Part shown: positions 52,830 through 62,257 of the stretch, piece after piece
Layout of the letters: each line of letters starts with the position of its first letter
Position numbering within the stretch: the stretch's first letter is position 1
Assembly: GCA_017484065.1 (NCBI GenBank)
Contig: JAFUTX010000021.1
Location: 1 to 64,000, forward strand
Length of the DNA stretch: 64,000 nucleotides
Origin: Bacilli bacterium
GTDB taxonomy: Bacteria > Bacillota_I > Bacilli_A > RF39 > UBA660
Direction: 5' to 3'
Position numbers and translations under genes: made by a program
Notes under the pieces: generated by a model
Database searches by the model: none
Told to the model about the DNA's origin: nothing
Seen by the model: only the letters and a program-made list of their open reading frames with translations

Positions 52830-55800
52830 TTATTTTATATCTTTTTTCTTTCTAATTATTACTTTATCAAATGCTGCTAAGACTGCAGGTAAAACAAATA
52901 ATATTAGTACTAAAGAACTTATTGTACCTTGAGATAAAGTTTTACATATTTTTGCAGCTATTGCACTAGCAAAGTTACCTACAATTAAAGTAACTATAAT
53001 TAATATTGAAGCACTTGTTAAAATAGTATGAATTGATTTTTGATAAGCATTAATTAATGCATCTTTAACACCTAAAGTTTGTCTTAATTCTTTATAGTAT
53101 GAAGTATATACTATTGCATAATCGATAGTAGCACCCATTAAGATACTTTGAACTATAAGTAAAGCTATAAAGTATACTTTACCACCTAATAATGATAAGA
53201 CACCCATAGTTAAGTAAACGGCAGTTTGAATTATAACTACTAATACACCTGGAATAATAATTGATTTGAATGTGATAGCTACTACTACAAATATTGCTAC
53301 CATTGTAAGAATAGTTATAAAATCTAATTCTTTACCAAAAGTATTACTTAGATCATAAGCCATTGGTGAGTTACCAATTAAATAAATATCATCATGTTTA
53401 ATTTGCTTTTTAATATTTTTTATAAATTCAGTTGTTTTATCGCTTTCAGCATCTAATTTAGTATTAATAACAATTCTTGAATAGTTTTCCCCTACTAATA
53501 ATTTTTTAGCATCAACTATTTTTTGGTTAGCATCAGTTATTTTCTTTTTCATTTCATCATTAATAAAGTTTTTAAATCTACTATCATTAATAATATCAGT
53601 ATTAGCATATTTTATTAACTCTTCTACAGTTAATGTCCAACTATCATTGAAAGACTTTTCACTACCATAATAAATATTTAATAACTCTACCATATTTTTA
53701 TCTAATGAATTATTTAATGTAGAAAGTATAGCAAATATTTCATCTGTAGTATATTTTTCTTTAGATTCGCTACTCTTTATAATGCCATTAATAGTTGTTA
53801 ACTTAGTTTTATTACTATCATCAAAATTACTAGCATACTTTTTATTATTCATTACATCTTTTACTACGAAATCAATAAAGTCTTTTAAACTTACAGTAGT
53901 ATTATTTTTAGAATATTTAGCGTTATACAATGAATAGATTAATGAAATATCATCTTTTTTCATACCTAGTAAACTAGCTAGATTAGCTGCACTAAATTTA
54001 GTATCATTATTAACTGCATTCATAATTTTATTTACTAATGTAATGTCTGATAAAGTATTCTTATTTAATTTACTAGCTAATACTTCATCAGATTTATGAG
54101 TTAATAGGAAGTTAGTTAATTCAATTGGAGTTATTTTAATACCACCATTTAATTGTTCATATAAAGAATAAACTGATTTAATACTAGTCTCATTCATACC
54201 AATTACATTAGCTAAATCTACATAGTTAAATTTAACATCATTATTTGTTGCTAACATAACATTATTAATTAAATCTAATTTAGATATAGTAGCATTATCT
54301 AATTTACTACTTACTAAAGGATTATCTTTGTTTTGAATTATTAAATTAACTAATTCATTAATTGATAATGTCCATGAACTAGTATTGTTATTGGCTAAGT
54401 TAATTAATCCATATAACTTAATTATATTTGTTTGATTTTGATTTAAAAGATTTGCTAGTTCGTTAGCTTTATAATAAGTCTTATTGCCACTTATACTCTC
54501 ATCTACAATCATTTTGATTAGCTTTAAATTATTTAAAGTATTACTATCTAAATTATTAGATAATAACTCGATAGTTAAATTTAAGAAGTATTGAATACTT
54601 GTTGTATAATTATCATCTTTATTAGCATAAGCGTATACAGTTGATACTAAGTTTGGATTAATACTACTAAATACACTATTTAACCCGTCTTTATTTAATA
54701 TCATTGTATTAATATCATTTTCATTACTAGCAAACATGTATAGATTAGTAATACTAGATACATCAGTACCTTCTAAATAAAAAGTATTATTTTTTATTAC
54801 ATAAATACTTTTTATAAAATCAGTTATACTTAATTTAGTATCATCTAATACATTAGAATAATACAAGAATAATAATTGTTTAATATCGTTTTCATTTATA
54901 CCTAACATATTACTTAATTCTAAACTATTCATCTTTTTATTAATTAATTCTTTATTACTAAAAGTTTGTAATAATTTTAAATTATTAATATTATCAGTAG
55001 TTAATCTAGAACTTAATGTAGTATTGGTTTCATAATTATTTAAAACAAATGTTGCAAATTCATTGATAGTTAAAGTAGTTTCTACATTATTATTAATTAA
55101 ATAGTAAGTATATAATAAATCCATAGTGTCTTTATCAATACCGAATAAACTAGCCATATCAGTACTATTTAATGCAGTATTAATAGTGTTTTTATTTATA
55201 AATTTGGCTAACTTTTTCAAACTAGCACGAGCGTTACTATCAACACTAGCAGAATATATACTGTCTTTTAGTACAACATTATTCATAAAATCCACAAATT
55301 CTGTAATAGTTAATTTATTATTAATATTTTTACTATTATAATAGATTAATAATGCATCTACTTTATCTTGATCAATACCTAATATGTTTGATATTTCACT
55401 ACTATTTAACTTCTTATTATATAAATCTTTATTAGTGAAATTCTTTAATTTACTGATATTTTGTTTACTTTCATTACTAATCTTATCATTTAATTTTTCA
55501 TTACTATATACATCTTTTTCAATAAAATTAATAAATTCATTAAAAGTCATCTTATTAGTATTATTTTTATTGTAATAATTATAATATAGTATTTTAAGTA
55601 GATAATCATCTATTTTAGTATCTACACCTAAACTACTAAGTTTTTCATTAAATTCATCATACTTTAACTTTTCGTTTAAAGTATTACCATAGCATAAAAC
55701 TTCTATATCTTTACCATTTATATTATTGCAAAGATTAAGCATATCACTTTCGTATTTATTATTATAAATGATTGCCATTTGATTATTTTCTTTAAATACT

Positions 55801-56915
55801 TGAGCTACTTCATCGTTTTCGTTACCAGTATACAAAATACCTAAATTACCTTTTAAGAAGAAACTACCTACGAATAAGAATATTACCAAAAATGGTGCTA
55901 TATGTCTAATACGATATTCAAAGTTGCCTAACCACACAAGTTTTGGTTCAAATACTTTTTTCTTAGTCTTCTCAATTAAGTTATCAAATAACAAGATTAA
56001 TCCTGGTAAACACATAAATATACATATTAAACTTAATAAAACACCCTTAGCTAAAACATAGCCTAAGTCACGACCAATTGTGAAGCTCATAAATACTAAA
56101 GCAAGTAAACCAACAATGGTAGTAACAGAACTACTAGAAATAGATAAGAAAGATTTAAATAAAGCTTCTTTCATTGCTTCAACTTTATTCTTATTCTTTT
56201 TGTCTTTTTTCTCTTGTGTATATCTATTCATTAACATGATTGAGTAATCCATTGATAGAGCCATTTGTAATATTGCAACAATTGAATCAGTAATATGAGA
56301 TACACTATCAAACATAATATTTGTACCTTTATTAATGAATACTGCAAGACCAATTACAAATAGAAATAAGAATGGTTCTACGTAACTATCACACATAAAG
56401 ATTAAAATAATCATTGCAAATATAATAGCAATAACAACTACCCATATTTTTAATACAGATTTATTCTTTTCTGATACATCGCCACTAGTTGCAAAAGTTT
56501 TATCTTCATATTTTGTAGTTACTGTATCAAATACTCTTTTAGCAGTACTGCTTTCACTATTACCATCAACAGTTAAAACATATAAAGTATAATTATCAAT
56601 ATTATAATCTTTACTTTCATCATGTTTAACTTCATTAACACCTTTAATGTTTGTTAATTCATCAAGTATTTTACTCTTTTCATCATTTGATAAATCTTCA
56701 AACATTATATTTAAAGTACTAGTATTACTTTCGCCAAATTCTTTCTCCATTATATCCATACCTTGACGTGTTTCACTAGTTTTTGGTAAATATTTAGCAA
56801 TATCACGATTAATTGTTACATCTTTAGAAATATATAAAGATATACCAGCTAAAATTATAAATAGCACTAAAATGATATTTCTAAATCTTACTATTAAATC
56901 AGTAATTTTTTTCAT
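52830..56915 (-). CDS. Giant MMPL/RND-family transporter with repeat insertion
   Basis: A 1361-residue RND/MMPL-type transporter. The N-terminal half has an anchor, an external domain and five membrane helices (~155-345, with DSVSHITDSIVAILQMALSMDYSIMLMNRYT, the proton-relay region). The matching second half of helices is at ~1195-1355 with ILMGATIDYAIVYTSYYKELR. Between them, residues ~410-1118 hold nine tandem repeats of ~80 residues (each with a [LT][ST]I-x-[ED][FL] segment and a LGI-x3-[DEIV] segment) not found in ordinary MMPL proteins. It may export lipids or a glycolipid and use the repeats as an external scaffold. It diverges from the tetR gene. Confidence 0.88.
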   Translation of the reverse strand: MKKITDLIVRFRNIILVLFIILAGISLYISKDVTINRDIAKYLPKTSETRQGMDIMEKEFGESNTSTLNIMFEDLSNDEKSKILDELTNIKGVNEVKHDESKDYNIDNYTLYVLTVDGNSESSTAKRVFDTVTTKYEDKTFATSGDVSEKNKSVLKIWVVVIAIIFAMIILIFMCDSYVEPFLFLFVIGLAVFINKGTNIMFDSVSHITDSIVAILQMALSMDYSIMLMNRYTQEKKDKKNKNKVEAMKEALFKSFLSISSSSVTTIVGLLALVFMSFTIGRDLGYVLAKGVLLSLICIFMCLPGLILLFDNLIEKTKKKVFEPKLVWLGNFEYRIRHIAPFLVIFLFVGSFFLKGNLGILYTGNENDEVAQVFKENNQMAIIYNNKYESDMLNLCNNINGKDIEVLCYGNTLNEKLKYDEFNEKLSSLGVDTKIDDYLLKILYYNYYNKNNTNKMTFNEFINFIEKDVYSNEKLNDKISNESKQNISKLKNFTNKDLYNKKLNSSEISNILGIDQDKVDALLIYYNSKNINNKLTITEFVDFMNNVVLKDSIYSASVDSNARASLKKLAKFINKNTINTALNSTDMASLFGIDKDTMDLLYTYYLINNNVETTLTINEFATFVLNNYETNTTLSSRLTTDNINNLKLLQTFSNKELINKKMNSLELSNMLGINENDIKQLLFLYYSNVLDDTKLSITDFIKSIYVIKNNTFYLEGTDVSSITNLYMFASNENDINTMILNKDGLNSVFSSINPNLVSTVYAYANKDDNYTTSIQYFLNLTIELLSNNLDSNTLNNLKLIKMIVDESISGNKTYYKANELANLLNQNQTNIIKLYGLINLANNNTSSWTLSINELVNLIIQNKDNPLVSSKLDNATISKLDLINNVMLATNNDVKFNYVDLANVIGMNETSIKSVYSLYEQLNGGIKITPIELTNFLLTHKSDEVLASKLNKNTLSDITLVNKIMNAVNNDTKFSAANLASLLGMKKDDISLIYSLYNAKYSKNNTTVSLKDFIDFVVKDVMNNKKYASNFDDSNKTKLTTINGIIKSSESKEKYTTDEIFAILSTLNNSLDKNMVELLNIYYGSEKSFNDSWTLTVEELIKYANTDIINDSRFKNFINDEMKKKITDANQKIVDAKKLLVGENYSRIVINTKLDAESDKTTEFIKNIKKQIKHDDIYLIGNSPMAYDLSNTFGKELDFITILTMVAIFVVVAITFKSIIIPGVLVVIIQTAVYLTMGVLSLLGGKVYFIALLIVQSILMGATIDYAIVYTSYYKELRQTLGVKDALINAYQKSIHTILTSASILIIVTLIVGNFASAIAAKICKTLSQGTISSLVLILFVLPAVLAAFDKVIIRKKKDIK
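53560..55680 (-). repeat. Nine ~240-bp degenerate protein repeats inside the MMPL gene
   Basis: Coding repeats with anchors near 55540, 55310, 55065, 54825, 54605, 54365, 54125, 53890 and 53620 (TFNEF, TITEF, TINEF, SITDF, SIQYF, SINEL, TPIEL, SLKDF, TVEEL). Spacing is 220-270 bp. Divergence between copies is large, so the array is old or under selection to vary. Confidence 0.8.
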
Positions 56916-56973
56916 TATTATTCCCCTTCCAAATAATATGCTAACTAATATTTAATTAGTCGAATCGTATGTG

Positions 56974-57066
56974 ATTATAGCAGATTTTATTTAAATAAAA
57001 AGGACATATTTATGTATAGTGTCTAAATTTGGACAATATTCAATTTTTTGTCTAAAGTTTTTGACA
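56974..57066. promoter_or_regulatory. Divergent mmpL/tetR control region, operator boxes 1-2
   Basis: The mmpL -10 on the minus strand is at 56974-56979 (TATAAT). Between it and the tetR promoter lie TGTC-N8-GACA (57020-57035) and TGTC-N10-GACA (57049-57066), dyads fitting a TetR dimer. A further GGACAT half-site is at 57002. A second palindrome, ACTAAT-N5-ATTAGT, lies in the mmpL leader near 56943-56960. Confidence 0.55.
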
Positions 57067-57092
57067 TTGTCTAAAAAAGTGTTATAATGTCT
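57061..57092 (+). promoter_or_regulatory. tetR promoter with TGTCTAA boxes
   Basis: TTGACA (57061-57066), 16 bases, TATAAT (57083-57088). The box TGTCTAA occurs at 57068 inside the spacer and at 57088 over the start region, in addition to 57020 and 57049, so bound regulator would block RNA polymerase. Confidence 0.65.
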
Positions 57093-57114
57093 AATTAAAG
57101 GAGCTGATTATTCT

Positions 57115-57654
57115 ATGAAAGTAAAAAATGTTAATTCTTCTTCTAGAAAAACAGAAAATATAATTAAAGAAACTTTTGCCATGTTAATGAAAGAAAAACA
57201 TGAATTAAATAATATAACTGTAACTGAATTAGTTACAAGAGCAAATATTACTCGTTCATCATTTTATACTCATTACGATAGTATTTACGACTTAGCTAGA
57301 GAAATACAAGATGAAACATTAGACTTCTTAATGGCAGGTACTGATGAAATTCATGATTTAGCAGGACTTAATGCCTATTTTGATAAAGTAATAAAACATT
57401 TAAAAGAAAATGAGACTTTTTACCGTATGCTACTTGCTAGTGATGAACCATTATTATTTACTAATAAATTGAATAAACTAATGAGTTCTAAATTAAATGA
57501 CTTTTTTAAAGACAATAATGATGGTTTAACTATCTCTTTCTTTGCTGATGGATGTATTAGTTTATTAATTAAACATTTTAGAGGCAACGATGAACGTACT
57601 TTAGATGAAATAAATCAATTTATGAAAGATGTATTTAAAAAATTATTTGCATAA
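57115..57654 (+). CDS. TetR/AcrR-family transcriptional regulator
   Basis: A 179-residue regulator with an N-terminal helix-turn-helix (ITVTELVTRANITRSSFYTHYDSIYDLAREI, ~40-70) and a helical ligand-binding domain of the TetR_C type. It most likely represses its own promoter and that of the divergent MMPL transporter through the TGTC boxes between them, and is released by a substrate of the pump. AAGGAG precedes the ATG by 12 bases. Terminator follows. Confidence 0.85.
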   Translation: MKVKNVNSSSRKTENIIKETFAMLMKEKHELNNITVTELVTRANITRSSFYTHYDSIYDLAREIQDETLDFLMAGTDEIHDLAGLNAYFDKVIKHLKENETFYRMLLASDEPLLFTNKLNKLMSSKLNDFFKDNNDGLTISFFADGCISLLIKHFRGNDERTLDEINQFMKDVFKKLFA

Positions 57655-57658
57655 TAAA

Positions 57659-57688
57659 ATTGTATCTAATAACTAGATACAATTTTTT
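57659..57688 (+). terminator. Terminator after tetR
   Basis: A 10-bp perfect stem (57659-57668 with 57674-57683), 5-base loop, followed by T. Confidence 0.75.
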
Positions 57689-57705
57689 ATTGTCATATTA
57701 ATAGC

Positions 57706-58263
57706 TTATCCCTGTAGTACACTCTTTTTAGATTTTATAGTGAATGTAGTTTTGTTTACTGGAATATTATCGTTTGAACTTTTTTCAATATTAAATACTA
57801 CTGTATTATTATTAAATTTCATAGTTCCTTTAATATTCCAATCTCCTTCATTTTTAACATCAAAAGTTGCTTCATTTTTATATAATTTAGCAGTAACACT
57901 TTCAAAAGTAGTTATTCCATCAATTACATAATCAAATGTTATTACATTACTATTAATCTTTTTAATAATTAATTCTTCATTTGGATAATTGCTGTCTGGA
58001 TATTGCCATACTCCTATGTAATCTTCGATATTTTCTTCATTTTTTTCTAATTTAGAACTATCGCTTTTATTTGTATTGCTATCCTTTTTATCATCTTTCT
58101 TAGTACTTTCTTTTTTATTATTATCTTTTTGTTTTTCTTTATTAGATTTTTCATTTATTTTATTATCTGTATTAGTTGATTTACTACTATCTTTTCTAGT
58201 AAAAACAAAAACTCCTCCGACTAATAAAGCTATTACAATAACTAAACATATAATCTTTTTCAT
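57706..58263 (-). CDS. Membrane-anchored protein with Lys-rich linker
   Basis: A 185-residue protein: N-terminal membrane anchor (~4-20), a very Lys/Asn/Asp/Ser-rich linker (~24-75), and a compact beta-rich external domain (~78-185, DYIGVWQYPDSNYPNEELIIKKI and on) that looks like a small lipocalin-type or ligand-binding sheet. No lipobox Cys is visible. AGGAGGAG lies ahead of the ATG. Function unknown. Confidence 0.65.
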   Translation of the reverse strand: MKKIICLVIVIALLVGGVFVFTRKDSSKSTNTDNKINEKSNKEKQKDNNKKESTKKDDKKDSNTNKSDSSKLEKNEENIEDYIGVWQYPDSNYPNEELIIKKINSNVITFDYVIDGITTFESVTAKLYKNEATFDVKNEGDWNIKGTMKFNNNTVVFNIEKSSNDNIPVNKTTFTIKSKKSVLQG

Positions 58264-58387
58264 AAATTTTTCTCCTCCTTAAATAGCAATTTAAATATAC
58301 TCTTCTAAACCTTATTTGTCAATGTGCTTTAATATATTGACTATTTCATTTAATATGTTAATATTATTTTGAAATGAGGGATGAATT

Positions 58388-59812
58388 ATGATTAATTATT
58401 TATGCGTCTTATTGCTTGTAATATTAAATTCAATATTGTTTTTTGATAAAGAGTTAGGAATATCTGTGATAATATTTACAATACCTTTATTACTGTTACT
58501 AATTACTACATTAAAAAATAATAATAGAATTAATAATAAAAAAGGATTCTTATTTTTAATACCTATTATATTACTATCTCTAACCTACTTAATATTTGAT
58601 AATACTTTATTCAAATACTTAAATATAGCGGTTATTCCAATACTTTACATACTTATGTATATTTATGTTATTAAACCAACTAATAACCTTGAAATATTAT
58701 TTGATGATTTAGCTAGACTAATATTTGAACCATTAAAGTATATTGGTAATTCATTAAATGATGCAACTAAAAGTTTTAAAACAAATAAAAAACTATCTGA
58801 TAAAAGTAAGAAGAATATAAAGTCTTTTATAATAGTTATTCCAATTCTCATATTAATTATATATCTACTTTCTAGTGCAGATTTAATATTTAAAGATATG
58901 TTTTCATTTATAATTAACTTCTTTGATGGTTTAATTGATTCTTTATTTTCTAACGATGTATACTATAGAATATTAATTGCATTTATCCTATTTACATATA
59001 TATCAGGAACTTTGTATTATTTAATAAACATTTATAATCAAGAAAAAAGAAATACTAATGTAAAGCCTTTCAATGATAATAATACTATAAAAATATTGCT
59101 TATAAGCTTAAATATCATATATATAATATTTGATATTATTCAAATTAAATCGTTACTATTCCATAAAATAGATAGTAATATTAGTTATTCTACTTATGCT
59201 CGCCAAGGATTCTTTCAATTAGCTATTGTATCTATTATTAATATTTCATTAATACTAATTGCTAAAAGAAAAGAAATAAAAGATGATAACAATAATAAAC
59301 TAATTAATATAATGTGTTATTTAACGTTACTTTTAACATTTGTAATAATACTATCAAGTGGGTATAGAATGCACTTATATGAATTAAAATATGGTTATAC
59401 TACATTAAGATTATTAGTATATGTAGCTTTAGTAACAGAAACTATTTTATTTATACCTACTATACTTTATATCAAAAATAATAAATTTAATATTTTAAAG
59501 TATTATATGATTACATGTATATCTATATATACCTTAATTAATTTTATAAATATTGATTATTTAATTGCTAAAAGAAATATTTATTTATATGAACATTCTA
59601 ATTATGAATTAGATATTGATTATTTAAAAAATTATGGAACTGATAATATTAATTTATTAATTAAGTTGAATAATAATACTAAAGATAAAAAGATAAAGAA
59701 AGAATTAAAACAATATTTTAATTACATGCAAGATCACTTAAATAATAATAGTTGGCAAGAATATAATATATCTAAACATAATGCATATATAAAAATAAAG
59801 GATTTACATTAA
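58388..59812 (+). CDS. DUF4153/DUF4173-like integral membrane protein
   Basis: A 474-residue polytopic protein with about 11-12 membrane helices. The segment YSTYARQGFFQLAIVSIINISLI followed by SSGYRMHLYELKYGYTTLRLLVYVALVTETILF is characteristic of the DUF4173 family. The role is unknown; members often lie near envelope genes, as here beside ftsW. GAGGGA lies 6-7 bases before the ATG. Confidence 0.8.
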   Translation: MINYLCVLLLVILNSILFFDKELGISVIIFTIPLLLLLITTLKNNNRINNKKGFLFLIPIILLSLTYLIFDNTLFKYLNIAVIPILYILMYIYVIKPTNNLEILFDDLARLIFEPLKYIGNSLNDATKSFKTNKKLSDKSKKNIKSFIIVIPILILIIYLLSSADLIFKDMFSFIINFFDGLIDSLFSNDVYYRILIAFILFTYISGTLYYLINIYNQEKRNTNVKPFNDNNTIKILLISLNIIYIIFDIIQIKSLLFHKIDSNISYSTYARQGFFQLAIVSIINISLILIAKRKEIKDDNNNKLINIMCYLTLLLTFVIILSSGYRMHLYELKYGYTTLRLLVYVALVTETILFIPTILYIKNNKFNILKYYMITCISIYTLINFINIDYLIAKRNIYLYEHSNYELDIDYLKNYGTDNINLLIKLNNNTKDKKIKKELKQYFNYMQDHLNNNSWQEYNISKHNAYIKIKDLH

Positions 59813-59830
59813 CGTAGATCCTTTATTTTT
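59794..59830. terminator. Terminator between DUF4173-like gene and ftsW
   Basis: A 10-bp stem (59794-59803 with 59818-59827) followed by T on the plus strand; it spans both stop codons. Confidence 0.65.
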
Positions 59831-60983
59831 GATTAATTTTTTTAATCTTTTCTTTAGATTTATCTTGATGAGATTCTATAGCTACTCTCTCTACAATAAA
59901 AATCATAATTATAATACTTACTGTAAAACTACCACCATAACTTAAGAATGGAAGTGGCACACCGGTTAAAGGTATTAAAGCAAGTATTCCCATTAAATTA
60001 ATAGCAATATGTAACAATAAATAAATTAATGTACCAAATGCTATTATAGATCCTCTTAGGCTAGTAGCAGTTTTAGCTATTTTAAATATTCTAAATAACA
60101 TAATAGCATAGCCAAGTACAATTAAAATTCCTGTAATTAAACCAAGTTCTTCAACAATAATAGGAAATATCATATCAGTATGACTTTCTGGTAAATATAA
60201 ATATTTTTGAGTACTATTACCTAGTCCTTTGCCAAAAACTCCGCCATTATTAATAGCTATAAACCCATTGCAAACTTGATAACCAGTACTTTCTTGATAT
60301 CTTTCACAAGGATTTTGAAAATTAAAACGATCCATTTGGCGACTATTTAATATTTCTTTTCCTTTAAACATTAATACTGCTACAGCTAAAATTACACCAA
60401 CTCCTAAAACTTTTAAAATCGACTTTTTGTTCTTTTTAACTACCGGAATCGAAAAGAATATACCAGCAGTTATACCACCAATAATTAAAGCACTACCTAA
60501 ATCTGGTTGCATAAACACAAGTATAAATACTGCTAAAGCTAAAGTTACGGGAAATATTAATGTACTTATACTTTTTATTTTTTTCTTATTGATTTTGTTA
60601 TAGTAATCAGCCATATAAATAATAATTATTCCTTTAGCAAATTCACTAGGTTGAATATTAATAAATTTTAAGTTATACCAACTTTGAGCATTATTAGTTA
60701 TTTTACCTACAATGAATAGACCAACTAAAGCTGCTATTATACCTACCATCATTAAAAAGCTAATATACTTATATTTTGAAGTAGGTATTTTAAGAATAAT
60801 AAAACCAACAATAAAACTAACTATAATAAAAACAGTTTGTTTTAAGAAAAAATTATATTGTGGTACATTATATCTTAATACAGTAGATACGCTAGATGCA
60901 CTAAGTATCATTATTAGACCTAAAGCGCAAAATATAATCATTAAAGAAAATAACAATTTATCCATTTTAGCTATTGTCTTCAT
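59823..60983 (-). CDS. ftsW: FtsW/RodA/SpoVE-type peptidoglycan glycosyltransferase
   Basis: A 386-residue SEDS protein with ten membrane helices that polymerises lipid II into glycan strands. Diagnostic segments are SASSVSTVLRY, NIQPSEFAKG, MQPDLGSALI, YLPESHTDMIFPIIVEELG and LIPLTGVPLPFLSYGGS. It works with a class B PBP such as the one at 3.6 kb. FtsW and SpoVE are hard to separate by sequence; the PBP pairing does not decide it. Confidence 0.93.
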   Translation of the reverse strand: MKTIAKMDKLLFSLMIIFCALGLIMILSASSVSTVLRYNVPQYNFFLKQTVFIIVSFIVGFIILKIPTSKYKYISFLMMVGIIAALVGLFIVGKITNNAQSWYNLKFINIQPSEFAKGIIIIYMADYYNKINKKKIKSISTLIFPVTLALAVFILVFMQPDLGSALIIGGITAGIFFSIPVVKKNKKSILKVLGVGVILAVAVLMFKGKEILNSRQMDRFNFQNPCERYQESTGYQVCNGFIAINNGGVFGKGLGNSTQKYLYLPESHTDMIFPIIVEELGLITGILIVLGYAIMLFRIFKIAKTATSLRGSIIAFGTLIYLLLHIAINLMGILALIPLTGVPLPFLSYGGSFTVSIIIMIFIVERVAIESHQDKSKEKIKKINQK

Positions 60984-61121
60984 TAACCTACTCCTATTCT
61001 TCTATAATCATACCACAACTAAAGTAGACAAGGAAGTTTTTTTATTAAATTAGGCATTTTTAATGTCAAAAACAATCAAGTATTAATACATTATATTAGA
61101 TACATAAAGGAGGTTATTTAT

Positions 61122-61310
61122 ATGTATTATTACGGAAATAATGGTTACTATGGCTCTAACTTTGGCGGATACTCTACTCCTTGTTGCGGTGGATATGCAG
61201 GATATACAACTGGTTATGGCCTAGGAGCAGCAATTTGGATTGTTTTATTTATACTTTTAGTTATAATAATCGGGGCTGGATGGTTCGGCTACGGAAATAA
61301 TAATAATTAA
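61122..61310 (+). CDS. YjcZ-family-like small membrane peptide
   Basis: A 62-residue peptide: a Tyr/Gly-rich start (MYYYGNNGYYGSNFGGYS) with a Cys-Cys pair, then a Gly-rich membrane helix (AAIWIVLFILLVIIIGAGWFGYG). This is the layout of YjcZ-type peptides, many of which are made in sporulating cells. AAAGGAGG, perfect, precedes the ATG by 8 bases. A terminator follows. Confidence 0.75.
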   Translation: MYYYGNNGYYGSNFGGYSTPCCGGYAGYTTGYGLGAAIWIVLFILLVIIIGAGWFGYGNNNN

Positions 61311-61326
61311 TTATATTTAAAGAATT

Positions 61327-61356
61327 CAAGGGATATTTATAACCCTTGTTTTTTTT
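61327..61356 (+). terminator. Terminator after the YjcZ-like gene
   Basis: CAAGGG (61327-61332) pairs with CCCTTG (61343-61348), 10-base loop, followed by T to 61356. Confidence 0.7.
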
Positions 61357-61360
61357 ACAT

Positions 61361-62257
61361 TTAAATTTTATTCTTTTTAAAATATATAATAGAAATCAGC
61401 ATTATAACTAAATAATAAGATATACAAACTATTACTGCAATAGTAGTTATTTTATATTTAAAGAAAGAAATACTACCATCTACTAGATAATTAAAATCCC
61501 AACTAGCTGTTAATAATAGATTAAATAACTTATTTGGTGAAGACATAATAAAACTATTAATTAGTTCGCTTAATATTATAAAACCATACATTATCATATT
61601 AACCATATTATTTTTTACGATAACTCCTAACATAAAAGATAATGAATAAATAATTATGAATTCTGGTATATTCACTAATGATTTAATAGTTAAATATTTA
61701 AAAATATTCATTTCTACTACTTTATTTAATTTATAATTATAAAATGCACAAACATCCGATAAGGAATTAAATTTAAAGATAATACCTCCAATTACTGTTT
61801 GAAATAACATCAAACCAATTAATATTAAGAAAGCAAGCAATAGATTAGATAAATATTTTGCAAGAAGTATTTTAGTCCTTGAATAAGGCTTTATTAATAG
61901 ATTTTTCATAGTACCTTTTATATATTCTTCACTAATTGTATTACTTCCTAAATATATAATTATTATTAATATCAGTAAAAAATAATTATCATAAAAAAGA
62001 AATAACATTTTATTTAAATTAATATGGTTAATATTCCTTTTACTTTTAATTATATATTCATTTAACTTTATTTCTTCAAGGTTATTACTACTGCTTATTA
62101 CATTACTAGCAGTTGTTAAGTAATCCTTATCTTCAATATAATTGTTTTTATAAAAAAGATTTATTGTAATCATAAATATTATTGATAAAAAAATAATTAT
62201 TTTAAAACTTTTTTTATGATAAGTTTTAAATAATTCATTACGCATTAACCTAATCAT
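61361..62257 (-). CDS. ABC-2-type transporter permease
   Basis: A 298-residue permease with six membrane helices, including LLILIIIIYLGSNTISEEYIKGTMKNLLIKPYSRTKILLAKYLS, typical of ABC-2 exporters (BcrB type). Its start overlaps the ATPase gene by 8 bases, so the two form an export unit, perhaps for a peptide antibiotic or lipid. No regulator gene adjoins. Confidence 0.88.
   Translation of the reverse strand: MIRLMRNELFKTYHKKSFKIIIFLSIIFMITINLFYKNNYIEDKDYLTTASNVISSSNNLEEIKLNEYIIKSKRNINHINLNKMLFLFYDNYFLLILIIIIYLGSNTISEEYIKGTMKNLLIKPYSRTKILLAKYLSNLLLAFLILIGLMLFQTVIGGIIFKFNSLSDVCAFYNYKLNKVVEMNIFKYLTIKSLVNIPEFIIIYSLSFMLGVIVKNNMVNMIMYGFIILSELINSFIMSSPNKLFNLLLTASWDFNYLVDGSISFFKYKITTIAVIVCISYYLVIMLISIIYFKKNKI

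Noticed and set aside
52830-56915. Two separate transporter genes fused by error
   Set aside because: The frame is continuous, the two halves complete each other as in one RND protein, and the repeat array joins them without a break.
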